DNA of 64,000 bases. Source: Stenocarpella maydis (Eukaryota > Ascomycota > Sordariomycetes > Diaporthales > Diaporthaceae). Position numbers and translations under genes: made by a program. The notes beneath the pieces were generated by a model. That model did no database searches, was not told the DNA's origin, and saw only the letters and a program-made list of their open reading frames with translations. The stretch lies in contig NQMI01000056.1 of NCBI GenBank assembly GCA_002270565.1, positions 6,168 through 70,167 on the forward strand. Direction: 5' to 3'. Below, piece by piece: positions 41,553-53,050 of this stretch; the stretch's first letter is position 1; every line of letters starts with the position of its first letter.

Positions 41553-43203
41553 CTATGACGCTGAAATTTTGACACGTGACACCTCCAGTGTCTCGGTATC
41601 AAGCAGCACTAGCTCCTTGGACTCGGAGAACGACGGAACTGCAACAAGGCGGACCGCCTGTCCTTCCGGGCCTGTGATGACTTTCGTATCGAATCCGGGC
41701 TGGCACCCCACGAAGTAGACATGAGGGCATTCATTCATCACGAAGGGGTCATCATCTTGGAATGGGTAGCTCCCTGTTCATTCGGTCAGCGATAGCCCAT
41801 GACGGTGGAGGAAATCCCGAGGCCGGTAAGGGACTCACATAATGTGTCCGGCGCGGTTGGCGCGCTGCACCGCCAGCGGCACATGGCCTCCATCATCCCG
41901 ATCCTGTCCTCGCTGTCGATGTACTTGTAAAGGTCGTCCACGTTCTGCCCGCCCGTGCCGAGCACCCTCCACCCATCCAGCTCTCCCTCCCACGGATTGG
42001 TCACAGGGTCGAGCCATCCCTTGTCCTTGGAATTGGGCACCGCCGTGAATGCCCGGGACCGCGGGAACATGGCCGTGTGTATTGGCTGCTGGGGGAAGCT
42101 GGCGTTGGCCGGGTCGTGCTCTCCGGGGAGTATGGTGACTGGCATGGAGGGCAGCAGCTCGGCCAGGAACTCATCCAGGAGTTGTGAGGGCAGCGGGTTG
42201 TATGAGCTAGCGTCGTAGCCGTACTTCTTCTGCGCGGCCTTCTTCTCCCCCGCGGACTCGCCGAATCGGGGGTTCGCAGCGGCGATGGAGTTGCCTGCGA
42301 TGATCAGGCGACTGATGTGAGACAGCTCTGCCTGCGCGCCGGGGTCCAGGGCCTCGCCGAGCAGGTACTCGAGAAGGAGATTCAGCTCCACTGCGTACGA
42401 GGTGTCGTCACCAGAAAAGTTGAGACCCGAAATGATGGCAACCTTGCCCCCACTGCCTGGGGGTGCTGCGTCTGTCATCTCGGCGTCCTCCGTCTTCACG
42501 GCCTTCTTCCCATTGGCCAAGCCCTTCGCATCCTTCGTCGGCAGCTCCGACAGTGCCCACCGTTCCGGCTGGGGCGGCAGGTCCGCGAACTTGACATCGA
42601 CGACCTCAAAGTCCCCATTTGCGTTCTCCGTCCCCACGACGGCGATGATGCAGCCCGTGACGAGCATGACGGACCGCAGTTTGTCGCCCGTCAGCCGGAT
42701 GCGGCCCGAGTCGTCCTCGAGCATGACGGCGTCGTGCTCGTCGCCGCCGTAGTACTTTGCGACCGAGGTTGGCGCCGAGATCCAGCGGTCCTTGGACACG
42801 TCGTCCAGGATGTTGGGCTTGAGTGACATGTCGACGTACACGGTCCCGGCCACCCAGCAAAGCTCGCCCTGGCGCACGTCCAGCACGCGGTCCGCCCTCC
42901 TGGCCGTCTCGCCGCCGATGACGGTACCCTCCCACGCGGCCTCCGCGGCCTTCTCCGCGGCCGGCTTGATCTTGGTCAAGCGGAGGAAGTACGTGTCCGC
43001 ATACTGCTGCTGGTAGCTGCGGCCCTTCTCGAGCTTGAAGGTGTCGAGAGGCTTATATGTGGACTGGATGCGCTCAAGGGGCGCCTCCCGCGCATCGCGC
43101 CTGCAGCAGATTGTTAATTCCACGAGCAAAGACACACCGGACCCGTGGGGACATACGAAGGCTTCTGGAGCAGTTCCGACTGGATCTCGTCCAAGGTCAC
43201 CAT
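41553..43203 (-). CDS. DNA polymerase delta subunit 2 (B-subunit)
   Basis: Three exons, complement(join(41553..41773, 41839..43100, 43157..43203)), give 509 aa. The N-terminus MVTLDEIQSELLQKPSRDAREAPLERIQS leads (in parts) to a family segment YKPLDTFKLEKGRSYQQQYA, then an OB-fold region (LCWVAGTVYVDMSLKPNIL). The inactive phosphoesterase domain follows: KVAIISGLNFSGDD, LIIAGNSIA, MPVTILPGEHDPAN and LGTGGQNVDDLYKY. The end NECPHVYFVGCQPGFDTKV is conserved. This is the Pol31/Cdc1/POLD2 subunit that ties the catalytic subunit to the rest of polymerase delta in the nucleus. It lies head-to-head with ytm1. Confidence 0.95.
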
Positions 43204-43565
43204 CTTCGCAATTCTGGGATGACGGGGCACGAGCGGCAGTAGTCCGTGAGAGGCTGCCAAGTTTTTTGGAGGGAGGTCCAGCAAGACGCGTCTCCCGCAC
43301 GCGTTAATGGGCTGGTTCCTCTATCGGGCTAGGCCCCAAAACCAATGTGTGAGCGCCGGCGGCCTGATCCCTGCTAAATAAAGTGGCCCAGGCGTGGGGT
43401 CCTTCTGTAAGGCTGTGCAACTAGTGTAAGTAAGCTGCAGTGGCGGGCAAGGGGTCGCAGCGCAAGGCTAGAAAAATTTCCCAGCTTGCCATTTAGCAGT
43501 TCGGCTTGCCGACAACTCCTTGGCCTTACTTGATATTTTGTCGCAACAACCCTCGGCGCCACAAA
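43204..43565. promoter_or_regulatory. Divergent promoter: pol delta subunit 2 / ytm1
   Basis: The two start codons are 362 bases apart on opposite strands, so this short region must serve both a replication and a ribosome-assembly gene. I recognise no specific factor site. Confidence 0.6.
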
Positions 43566-45126
43566 ATGGATTCAAATATGGTGGGAGCTACGGCCTTTGA
43601 GCCAGAAATGGCCCAGGTCAAGGTCACGTTCACCACGACCGAGAACGACCTCCAGCTGCCCGACACCAAGAGACAGCTGCTCGTGCCAGCCGGTATGGCG
43701 CTCCCATCATCCCCACCGAGACTACACACACCAGGGACAAGGACACTGGCTGACAGACAGCTGAACACGTGCAGACATCAAACGTCTCGGCCTCTCCCGC
43801 ATCCTCAACTCCGAGTCCATGCTGGCCACCCCCCAGCCCGTCCCCTTTGACTTCCTCATCAACGGCACCTTCCTGACCTCCACCCTCGAGGACTACCTCC
43901 AGGAGAACGGCCTGTCTTTCGAGTCCAACATCACACTCCAGTACGTCCGCAGCTTAATACCGCCCAAGTACGAGGCCTCCTTCGAGCATGACGACTGGGT
44001 CAGCGCTGTCGACGTGCTCTCCTCCACATCCCAGGCGGGCCACTGGTCCGGCGAGTCCTTCACGGCCGGCCGCGACAGGATACTCTCCGCCTCGTACGAC
44101 GGCCTGTTGAGGATATGGAACGGCTCCGGCGATATAATCGCCACCTCGCCGGCGGCAAGCAGCGGCGGGCACAGCGGGGGCATCAAGGCAGCCAAGTTCC
44201 TCTCCTCCATGCAGGTTGCCTCCGCCGGCCTCGACCGGACCGTGCGCGTCTGGAAGTACACCGAGGACGGCGCCGGCTCCTCCGGCGAGCTGAAGCCCAC
44301 CCTGGAGCTGTTCGGCCACAAGTCGACCGTCGACTCGGTCGAGGTCGACGGCGCGTCTAGGCGCGTCCTCACCGCGTCCGCGGACGGCTGCGTCGGCCTC
44401 TGGAGCACCTCCAAGGCCTCGGCTCCCGCCGCGCCCGCGGAGCTGCTGCCCGGGCGTACGCAAGCCAGCAAGAGGAGGAAGCTAGGCAGCGCGGTGTCGA
44501 CGCCCCAGCGCGGCGCGCTACACCTCGCCCCCTTCCACAAGGGCCCCGCCGTGGCGGCCGTCTTCGACCCTCGGGACAGAACGGTGGCGTACAGCGCGGG
44601 CCACGACCACGACCTGCACACAATCGACCTAGCGACCATGTCCAAGGTCACCACGATACCCTCGTCTAGCGCCCTGCTCTCCCTCTGCGCCCTGCCTGGG
44701 CCCTCGGGGAGCCCGCTGCTGGCTGCCGGAACCTCGCTGCGGAATGTGGTGCTGGTCGACCCGCGCGAGTCGCAGGCCCGGACATCCGTCATGACGCTGA
44801 GGGGCCACGTGAACAAGGTCGTGTCGCTGTCCAAATGCCCGGACAACAGTCACTCGCTCGTCTCGGGATCGCACGACGGGGCGTGCAGGATATGGGACCT
44901 GAGGAGCGTCAGGGCCGCCAAGGGCGACGACGGCTTCGCTGGTGGCGGTGTCAGTGAGGCAGTATATGTCATCGAGCGGGAGAGCAGGGGCGGCAAGAAG
45001 CGGCCGCTGGCCGGCGAGGGCTGCAAGGTATTCAGTGTGACCTGGGATGAGATGTGGGGGATTGTCAGTGGCGGCGAGGACAAGAGGGTGCAAATCAATA
45101 GGGGAAGGGATATCATTGCATCTTGA
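43566..45126 (+). CDS. ytm1: Ribosome biogenesis WD40 protein Ytm1
   Basis: Two exons, join(43566..43692, 43775..45126), 492 aa. The N-terminal NLE/UBL domain spans the intron (QVKVTFTTTENDLQLPDTKR then DIKRLGLSRILNSE) and ends in PVPFDFLINGTFLTSTLEDY. WD40 repeats follow, with typical pieces such as DRILSASYDGLLRIWNG, QVASAGLDRTVRVWKY, RRVLTASADGCVGLWST and SLVSGSHDGACRIWDLR. It ends GEDKRVQINRGRDIIAS. Ytm1 works with Erb1 and Nop7 in pre-60S assembly and is removed by the Rea1 AAA-ATPase through its NLE domain. The predicted basic linker QASKRRKLGSAV is a likely nuclear signal. Confidence 0.95.
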
Positions 45127-45333
45127 GTGACGTTGATTGTCAGGAGTCATTGAGAATCGCGGAAGACGAGTGGACAGATGATATACCCCAATAGAGTTGA
45201 GATCATCCGCATATTTGTAGATAGGGAGAGGCGTATGACGTGCTTTCTTTGTGGGATCATAAATCGTTTCCACCTCTACGCCCAAATCCAGCCAACCTTC
45301 TATATCTGCCTCTTACACGACCTTTCCCCGGCC

Positions 45334-47100
45334 TCATTCGCTCAATGGCGCAGAGACTTTCGCTGTAGCCCTCATCAGGGTCGTGAACCTCGGCGGGTCC
45401 ATATCTTTATTGTAGAGATCAAGCACTTGCCTCAGCCGCACCCCGTCGTAGGCCAGCTTCTCCGAATGCACCGCGACGAGAATGTATCCGCATACGGTGT
45501 AGATTTGCAGCGGAGGGTCTCTCAGCAGCCGCGCGATGCTGTCGACGCTCAAGTCGTCATTTGCGTGCCAGACAAAGTAGGCCCTGAGGGCAGCAGCTCC
45601 GGCTTTGCTTTTTCCATTCGGCCGTGTTGCCCTGTACTCAGCGAGCCAGGTCTCCGCGGCAAAAATCCTGGCGTCCTTCGGCAGTTTTGGCTTTCCTGCT
45701 GCTGCTGCTGCTGCCGCCGCCGTTGATCTGGATTTGGTATTGGCTGCTTTTGTCGCCTCTGTGATGGCTTCGCTGTCGACCGAGTCCCCTTCGCCAGCCT
45801 CTATTTGAATAGTTTCTCCAAGTGCCTTGAGCTGCTCTGGAGTCAACGTAGATACTTCATATCCGGCGTCCCGGATGCCCTCATCCTCCTCTGCAGCATT
45901 CTCAGCTTCGTCGGAGCTTGAGCTCTCCGTGCCACGCGCCAGGGGGATTGGCTGGTTGTGCTCTACGTGGTAGGGCAGAGGCGGCGCGGGGTCGAGTTGC
46001 TCGCGTTGGTGGTTCAGCATGGCGTAGAGTTGGACCGCCGCATACGCGTCTGACGCCGAGTACACAATCTGGTTCATGGCCAGCGGCTTCGACCAGTCGC
46101 TTGACCTTACATCCTGCCCTTTGAACATTGGCAAATGCATTATCTCCCTGACTTGGTTGGCCAGCGACACGTGTTTCTTGTTGATTAGGTCAAGCCTCCC
46201 ATTCCTCGTATACTTGACCTGACGGAACAAGTGGCTGAGTTCAAAGATCCCTCGAGATTCAATACCCAAGTGTTTCCGGAGCCTTGTGCAGTCGCCTTTG
46301 ATCCATACGCCTGTCTTGGTAATCTCCGGGTCCTCCATGATCCGTCTGAGCGTCGGAGGGACCAGTTCGCCCTTGCTTGGAAACAAGGCAACATGGAAAA
46401 GCGCTACCCGGGATGGGCTGGCCAGCTGGATTAGCGAGACATTCTTCTGAGGTGACGAGGTCTTGTAGCCGTCAATTGACCACTCTAGGTCGAATCCGAG
46501 GACCTTCTCATCCAGAAAGTACTGCCGACAAACTCGCTCGGCAGTGTGGAGCGATGAGCAGTAGTGCACCGTGACTTTCTTGTCGACCTCCTTGCCACCC
46601 TCCTTGGCGCCGGGCCCTCGGTACATGGCGTATGACCAAAAGGACTCGGGCGACCCCTCGGCCGCTTTCACGGCAGCGTCAAAGCTCTCCTCGGGAATCT
46701 TGTAGTCGAGCGGTGTGAAGGGGACCCCGCTTAGTGGTCGATCCTCTGTCGCATTCTGTGCCTCTTCCTTCTTCGATTCAGGCTCTGGCGTTTTCGCGGA
46801 TCTCGTCACGGGTTCCTGAACCTCCTCCGTAGCGGGTGTCCGAGGAATTGGCTGCTTGGAAGAGTTGGCACGCACGAAGGCGCCGCTCTTATCTGAACTG
46901 GTGTTCCCAACATCCTTGAAGCGGCTTGCAGCGATCTCTCCGCAGTCAAGACCCTTTGATCCAGGCCCAATGTCTTCTACCGCAGAAGCCTCTGTGAAGA
47001 ATCGAGCGACGTCAAGTACGGGGTAGAGCGGCTGCTGGAAGACGACCCCCTGGTTAGGGTGCCAGAGCCTCCATTTCGGAGGATATTTGTAATTGTGCAT
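45334..47100 (-). CDS. WRN-like 3'-5' exonuclease domain protein
   Basis: An open frame of 588 aa from ATG 47100 (MHNYKYPPKWRLWHPNQGVV); the frame extends a little further upstream without another ATG. The DEDDy exonuclease domain has motif I GFDLEWSIDG, motif II KGDCTRLRKHLGI and motif III YSASDAYAAVQLY, all catalytic acids present. A Ser/Glu-rich linker follows. A C-terminal helical segment (AGAAALRAYFVWHANDDLSV, then IARLLRDPPLQIYTVCGYIL) resembles an HRDC or Hrd-like DNA-binding end. It likely trims DNA or RNA 3' ends in the nucleus, related to the WRN/RNase D exonuclease group but without a helicase domain. It is head-to-head with lsm5 (565 bases). Confidence 0.85.
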   Translation of the reverse strand: MHNYKYPPKWRLWHPNQGVVFQQPLYPVLDVARFFTEASAVEDIGPGSKGLDCGEIAASRFKDVGNTSSDKSGAFVRANSSKQPIPRTPATEEVQEPVTRSAKTPEPESKKEEAQNATEDRPLSGVPFTPLDYKIPEESFDAAVKAAEGSPESFWSYAMYRGPGAKEGGKEVDKKVTVHYCSSLHTAERVCRQYFLDEKVLGFDLEWSIDGYKTSSPQKNVSLIQLASPSRVALFHVALFPSKGELVPPTLRRIMEDPEITKTGVWIKGDCTRLRKHLGIESRGIFELSHLFRQVKYTRNGRLDLINKKHVSLANQVREIMHLPMFKGQDVRSSDWSKPLAMNQIVYSASDAYAAVQLYAMLNHQREQLDPAPPLPYHVEHNQPIPLARGTESSSSDEAENAAEEDEGIRDAGYEVSTLTPEQLKALGETIQIEAGEGDSVDSEAITEATKAANTKSRSTAAAAAAAAGKPKLPKDARIFAAETWLAEYRATRPNGKSKAGAAALRAYFVWHANDDLSVDSIARLLRDPPLQIYTVCGYILVAVHSEKLAYDGVRLRQVLDLYNKDMDPPRFTTLMRATAKVSAPLSE

Positions 47101-47665
47101 CTTGGAAAGACTATGTCCAAATGATTGGCAAGCCAATGTCAGCAGTTCGAAACTCCATATCTTGACAGTTGGTTTGCCTGAGTAGAGTTGCGGACTTACA
47201 ATAAACGTCTGGTCACAGCCAGTCGCGGACGAAATAGACCCGGCCGGCCACTCGCAAGATTCATGACGCGGACTCGAGGTAGGGACGATGCGCCATGCTG
47301 GCCCGGAATCATAACAGGATCATTGACTCGGGAGGAGGGGCAGCGTGACTGTGGTTCTCCCCCCCAGGATTTCCGAACAGGCAGCAACGCAGGGTGGGGA
47401 GGGAGAGTTCGGGGGTCCAGGCCACGGCAGCAGACGCGTTGTTCACGCGGGGTCCAGGGGGCCTCCCCTAAGTTAGCAGCAGGCTGGCTTAGCTGGGGTT
47501 ACTGCAAAGCACGGTTAAGGGCATACAGGCCTGTGGCAACTTGCAATAGCAGATATTGACCGCTCCCCACCACCAGGAACAAGTGCACCCTGCCTGGCAC
47601 ATCTGCATCGCAATCCACCTTGAGCCGTATTCCCGTGGCCTTATCGACTCGGACTAGAATTGAAG
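47101..47665. promoter_or_regulatory. Divergent promoter: WRN-like exonuclease / lsm5
   Basis: 565 bases between the two starts. An extra 5' exon for the exonuclease gene cannot be excluded around 47190-47270. No specific site is recognised. Confidence 0.5.
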
Positions 47666-48244
47666 ATGGCATCTCAAGTCCAACCACTTGGTGAGTCGCT
47701 CTCAGCCCCCCCGGCTCTCAACCAGGGTGTACATAGCTGACAATGAGTGCAGAGCTCGTCGACAAGTGCGTCGGATCGAGGATATGGGTCATCATGAAGG
47801 GTGACAGGGGTACACTCTGCACCAGAACCTGAGGGAGGTGAAGACCAGTCACTGACGTGCGGCGCCTGCAGAGTTCAGCGGCACCCTGCTGGGCTTCGAC
47901 GACTACGTCAGTAAGTTTACACATGCCCGCCTCATATCTCCTTGCTTCGAGCAATCATGGCTGACCTCACCCGCCACAGACATTGTCCTGGAGGACGTGA
48001 CAGAATTGTAAGGGCGCCATCTTCGCAGTGGAATTCCTGTGCCCGGGTTGGATTGGTTTGTGTGCTGACTGTGGCTCACAGCGGCTACGATGGGAACTCA
48101 ACGAAGCTGTCCAAGATCCTCCTGAACGGTAACAACATTTGCATGGTACGGTTGGCCCCTTTTGCCTCTGGCCCTAGGGAAATCCCACTGATGTTTTTGC
48201 AGCTCATCCCAGGGGGCGAGGGACCGGCAGCAGCACAGCCATAG
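47666..48244 (+). CDS. lsm5: U6 snRNA-associated Sm-like protein LSm5
   Basis: Six short exons, join(47666..47690, 47753..47809, 47872..47910, 47980..48007, 48082..48145, 48203..48244), 84 aa, the usual size. The product reads MASQVQPLELVDKCVGSRIW, VIMKGDREFSGTLLGFDDYV, NIVLEDVTEFGYDGNSTKLS, KILLNGNNICMLIPGGEG and ends PAAAQP. Sm1 (KGDREFSGTLLGFDDYVNIVLEDV region) and Sm2 (ILLNGNNICMLIPGG) motifs are intact, including the RNA-binding GNNIC. It is part of the Lsm2-8 ring on U6 snRNA and the Lsm1-7 mRNA-decay ring. Five introns in 255 coding bases is a high density; each is GT-AG and in phase. Confidence 0.96.
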
Positions 48245-48720
48245 TATCACCCGACGGTCATGTGCAGCGAGGGTCGTGCGGCGGTGGTTGGGAAGTCATG
48301 GTTGGTCTTGGAGTAGCCAGTGTTGCAGACTTGATATCACAAGGAATCGGGTAAACGAGCGTCGACGAGTGGATTGGGCCGAGGATCAATACAACTACTC
48401 AATGAACCGTGGTCTCCTGACCCACATTTCGACTGCCATGTTGGCCCATCGAATCTTACGAGACGAAGGGCTCCAAGACATTGCTCCAAGTGACAGAAGG
48501 CGAAATACCCTTGCTTGAGACATCTAACCATTCATTCTATTCATGTGATTGATCCCTTGAATTTCGAGAAACCTTTCTCTCGCCCTTTGTAGACCGCCAA
48601 CGCCATAAACGACCATTTGAACCCAGCCAAGTTCGCCACCACCATGTTCAGGAGATTCCCATCATCTACGAGAGAACAGTGTGGCCCAGAGATTAGGATT
48701 CCAGACGGGGGACGGATATC
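48245..48720. other. Convergent interval lsm5 / rpb11, no gene
   Basis: 476 bases between two 3' ends; no protein-like frame or RNA gene is recognised. Confidence 0.5.
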
Positions 48721-49950
48721 CTAGAAACCGTGACCGTTCATGCCGTCTGCGCCACCGTTGGTCGAAGGACCTGCGGCGGCCATGCGGCGGAGCTCGTACT
48801 CGCGGGTGAACTCGCGGCCGAGCTGAGCAAAGTGGGCGATGAGGTTCTTGCAAACCTCGATCATTGCCTCCTTGGGGGTGATCTGGCCGTCGGTCTGGAC
48901 GCGGATGAAGAGCTCAGGCACATTAGGGTGAGGTACTGTGTTGGGGGCGCAAGCGCGTCAGCCAGCAGGTCCAAAGGCCTCATCTCGGCCAGGGACAACG
49001 GCACTCACTCTTATAGCCAGCCATCAGGACGTTTGGGTGCTTCTTGAGGTGCTCCGAGACCAGGTTCCCGAGGGTGTGGTCCTCCTTCTTCAGTGTAAAG
49101 TCGGAGCAATTGGACATGCCTGGACTTGATCTGTCAGCGGGTCTCGCAGGACAACACTGTCCCACACCCACACCAGGAGAGCTCCTGACTTACGGGGAAA
49201 CGGGGTTTCGGTGATCTTCTTCTCGCCATCCCCCAGCAAGAACAGCTCGAACCTGGTGGCATCGTCAGTAAGCCTGGACTCATCTCGACCCTGTAAGGCA
49301 GAGAGGCGCCAGAGGAAAAGAAAATACCCCTCAGGGACATTATCATGTCTGGGGTTCCTCATCTCGGGCCGCGACATTTGATTCCAGATCGGTGATACAA
49401 GCATTGAGCTTGGTTCGAAAAGGGATGCTGAGAGTGACCCAAAGACTTTGACAGTGTGAGGGAGGTGGTGTTGGTGGTGCGTTTGTGGTCGAGCCAGACG
49501 AGAATACCAAGAACTTCGAGGCCCTCCGTGTCTGCTCCTGGCCCTCACATTCACTCCCAGCACTTTCACCAGTCGTGTGTGCACCTGGGCAGTCTGGGGC
49601 ACCCGACCGGCAGGCCATGCAAACGCTCGTCGCTTCCTATCCCGCAAGGCTAGTAGCTGCCATCAACGGTGCTCTGAGCAACCCATCCTCTCCTTCCCGC
49701 CGCCTTGACCCGCATTTTCCCCTGCACGCCTCAATAGAGCCCGGCTCCTGCGCGTTCCACTCGGATCGTGCTCTTCCAAAGGAATCGATAATCGGCGACC
49801 TCCCATTCCAGGCCTTCCAAGAACACCATGAGAAGGTCTCCCATCCACGAGAGCTGATCAACAAGCGCCTCCGCCATCCAGGCCGCACAGGCTAGCAAGA
49901 AGGAAGCGAAGCCAACCGAAGCGATCCACTCACCTGTCTGGAGCGTTCAT
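48721..49950 (-). CDS. rpb11: RNA polymerase II subunit Rpb11
   Basis: Four exons, complement(join(48721..48935, 49009..49119, 49194..49252, 49934..49950)), 133 aa. Exon 1 is just MNAPD plus two bases; it joins to RFELFLLGDGEKKITETPF, giving the family start MNAPDRFELFLL exactly. The core MSNCSDFTLKKEDHTLGNLV, HLKKHPNVLMAGYKIPHPNV and PELFIRVQTDGQ matches Rpb11, which pairs with Rpb3 during polymerase II assembly in the nucleus. The first intron is 681 bases, about ten times the others in this gene; its donor GTGAGTGG and the acceptor CTGACGATGCCACCAG are normal. Confidence 0.93.
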
Positions 49951-50465
49951 GATGCCGTACAGTGTGACAGATGCCGGCTAGAGAAGCAAAAAAGCCGGCG
50001 GGGTTCTTAAGAATGTATAATCGTAGCAATATTGGCCAGGAGATTCGATAGATAAGGATGGAGAGGGCAGCCACCAACCAGCCTGGAGATGGAGAGCTGA
50101 TTCCGGGGATGTGCAAGGTTGAGGGACGGCTTCTCAGAGCCGGAAGTGGACTGGACTGATGAGGCTCTTCAGGCGGGCGCTAGTGTCCACTTTTATGGTG
50201 CGCGACAACGGCAACTTTCCAAAAACCCCAAAACCTCCCCGCTTTTTCTACTAGACATACACCCGCTGATATACCTAAACACCACTAATCAAACTTATTC
50301 AGGGGGATGTAATAACATGGGGAGTTATAGTTATCCCTAAACCCCTTGTTTTAAAGTAATCACCACGTATAATGCTATGCATTCTAGATCTTCCCTTTTT
50401 CATCCTTTTCTTTCTATATTACATCTGTATAACTCTACATACTCATTATTACCCTTTTTAATGCT
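49951..50465. other. Island-to-desert boundary
   Basis: The rpb11 upstream region. GC-normal sequence gives way to AT-rich sequence at about 50210-50350. No gene is seen. Confidence 0.55.
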
Positions 50466-50722
50466 ATTATGGTACCTCCTATACCGCCCCCCAGGCTTGT
50501 AGCTAAATGCCCGGTTACACGCGTACTGCATGCCGAGTTAAAGGCAGTAAATCCACGTTAGCGTTTCTGTCCAGACTGTAATCTTCCGTTACCAGATGTT
50601 GTCAACTTAATCACACCTCCCCGGCCTCTACAATCCACCTCAACAGCGATACACACCTCCATGCCCACCACTACCACTGTATAAAGCCGATCAATACCTG
50701 CCCTTATAATCCCAGGCCCGAA
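50466..50722 (+). pseudogene. RIP-broken fragment with zinc-ribbon-like cysteines
   Basis: From ATG at about 50469 the plus strand reads MVPPIPPPRLVAKCPVTRV, HAELKAVNPR, a TAG, then RFCPDCNLPLPDVVNL and a Thr/Ser-rich end with a stop near 50685. The stop sits where a TGG would fit (TGG to TAG by RIP), and the Cys pairs (KCP...FCPDC) suggest a small zinc-binding protein. The family is not recognised. Confidence 0.4.
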
Positions 50723-50749
50723 TCCCATTGGATCACTTATATCTAGCAC

Positions 50750-52417
50750 GGAAACTGCTATTTGAGACCGCTACTGAAGTGAAAAGGAGATATGAAAGCC
50801 TAAAAACACCATATCAGTATAGATTAGTATTACGCTCTATACTGGAGAGTATATGATAAGATCTGTTAAGGGGTTAAACATTTGCAAATATATATAGATC
50901 ATCAAGTATAGCAAATATCAGATACCACTACTTGAACTTAGTTAGCAATATTCTTTATACTAGGCGCTCATCTATAGAATACTCCGATATCTTTACATCA
51001 CACCTGATCTACTTAAGAAAGACTGGTGTGTCATTCAACAGGTAGCATTTGGCTATAGTGCTGGTATAATAGAACTTGCTGCTGATGTAAAGTCCTTGGT
51101 TACTCTCTGATTACTTGTGGATGTAGTTTGAGTAAAGAAGACTAAGGATGAGTATAATGAGAAATACCCAATTATGCTCCTCTAAGATCAATAGGTGGAG
51201 TTTAATAATAAATTGATAGCAAATAAGAAGGGAAAGAAGCATTCTGTTAAGACTTGATCTATCTAGAGTAGTACTACTATAAAAAAAGTGGGAAAATCCC
51301 TAAATACTCCTATTAAGCATGAGATATAAGATAATATTCTTATTAAGCAAGAGGGTTAGGCTAGTTAGGAGCCTAATGACTTGAATATCATCAAACAAGA
51401 GGACCATTAAGGTAGTTTTAGTAAATTTAAGTCTGAATATCTATTAGATATAGATGATAATAAGGAAATAGGTTTAAAGATAGAAGAAACAATATGTCAT
51501 TCTATTATTTACTTAATATAAGATACTAATAAGTTTAAATAAGAGGTAGTAAAAAAGTACAAATGGGTACTATCTTTATTATCTTTAAAAGTGCCTTTTA
51601 AGATAAATATATATTATATTACCTAATTAGAGGAGATAGAACTTAAGGATAATCTTATATAATAAGATAAGGATGGACTATATAATTTAACTAATATATA
51701 GTAATATATAATATTAGTTATATAATCTTAATATCTATTTTTACATTTAAGTCTATATTAAGTTAATTAATATTAACTTCTCTTTTAAATAACTATATAT
51801 AAAGATATATAAGGCTACTTATTAATAATTTAAGTAAGCTAACCTTAGGTTCTAAATTACTATTAATATACTCTTAAAGATATATCTTTAATATCTTATA
51901 TTAGTATATAAATAAAGTATTTTAGATTTTAGCTATTAGTTAATTAGGAATTCCTCTAATTAATTATATAATATTATTATAGATTATAATTATTTCTGCT
52001 AGAAGATAGGTATCTAGATCTATATTATTTTATTTAATAATGCTTAATAGCTCTTGAAGTATAGATTAAGGTATAGGGCACCTATAATCCTTAATCTTAT
52101 CTATATTTAGTAGATAATAAGGAACCTATAGCTTTTTAAGGATAATATATAAGCAGTCTTTTTGCTTTTAAATAGGATAAGCATTCTAAAGGCATATAAA
52201 CTGGGTAAACTTATACTAAATATATAGTAGGTAGATATATAGTAATATAATATAATATATAAGGTTATACTTATCTTATAGATCTAACTCTTTAAATTAT
52301 TTAAAGTAGGTTTATACTTATTAATATAGTATAAGTACTTAATATAAGGTAAATATATACTTATTAACTAAAACTTAGTATAACCTTTATATAAGCTTCC
52401 CTATTAGCATTTAATCT
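50750..52417. other. AT-rich RIPed sequence, no intact gene
   Basis: AT-rich with frequent stops. Around 51120-51420 the plus strand keeps a lysine-rich, protein-like pattern interrupted by TAG/TGA, as in a RIPed coding sequence, but no family is recognisable. Confidence 0.55.
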
Positions 52418-53038
52418 TGTTAAACGGAACCGCTCAGCAGGGCGTTGGCACTTCCTGCAAGGAGTTACCCTAGACTTCTTGTAAGGAGTTACCCTAGACT
52501 TCTTGTAAGGAGTTACCCTAGACTTTCTAGCAAGGAGTTACCCTAGACTTGCGAGTCAGGCGATTTTCGCTAAGTACGCCCAGTGCGTGCGCGACGCAAG
52601 ATGAGTTTGGTGGCCGTGAGTCGATTATTTTGGCCTGCATTTGCACCTTAATTCAGACCTCTGCATTACCCTTATTTCTTACCCAAAAAGTATATAACTT
52701 GATGCATTAGATAGCTTGATTTCTGAAGTTTGTATGTACTTAATTTGGGCATTGCCAGGGCTATGGTTGGCTGGTGGCTTGGAACCAAAGATGGTGTGTT
52801 GGAAGGGCGAATTCTCCGGCATTTGCAAATTTGCACCAGAGCCTACCGCAGCGTGCCCAGGGGTGAGACGAGGTCGGAGGGTATATAAGGAGGGCTTACA
52901 GAAGCCCAACTTAATTCAATACAAAGTTGTCCAGACCATTGTCAATCGTCCCAATTCGCCTCAGAGCACCATACTGCGACCCTGCCGAAACACACACACG
53001 CTGAACTGAATGCTATTCTATAGCACAAATTCATCAGA
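52418..53038 (+). mobile_element. LTR (family A, copy 2), ending at assembly gap
   Basis: Nearly identical to the copy at 3739, but with four instead of three internal AAGGAGTTACCCTAGACT repeats, making it 621 bases. It ends ATTCATCAGA, immediately followed by a gap of 12 Ns (53039-53050). This suggests that it is the 5' LTR of an element whose internal part was not assembled. Confidence 0.82.
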
Positions 53039-53050
53039 NNNNNNNNNNNN
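53039..53050. other. Assembly gap (12 N)
   Basis: Run of N directly after the LTR end. The true missing length is unknown. Confidence 1.

Noticed and set aside
41786..43300. 504-codon unspliced reading of the pol delta subunit gene
   Set aside because: It reads through introns at both ends; the spliced model restores MVTLDEIQSELLQKPS and the conserved NECPHVYFVGCQPGF end.
43893..44846. 317-codon minus-strand open frame
   Set aside because: It is an antisense shadow of ytm1, whose WD40 frame is unmistakable.
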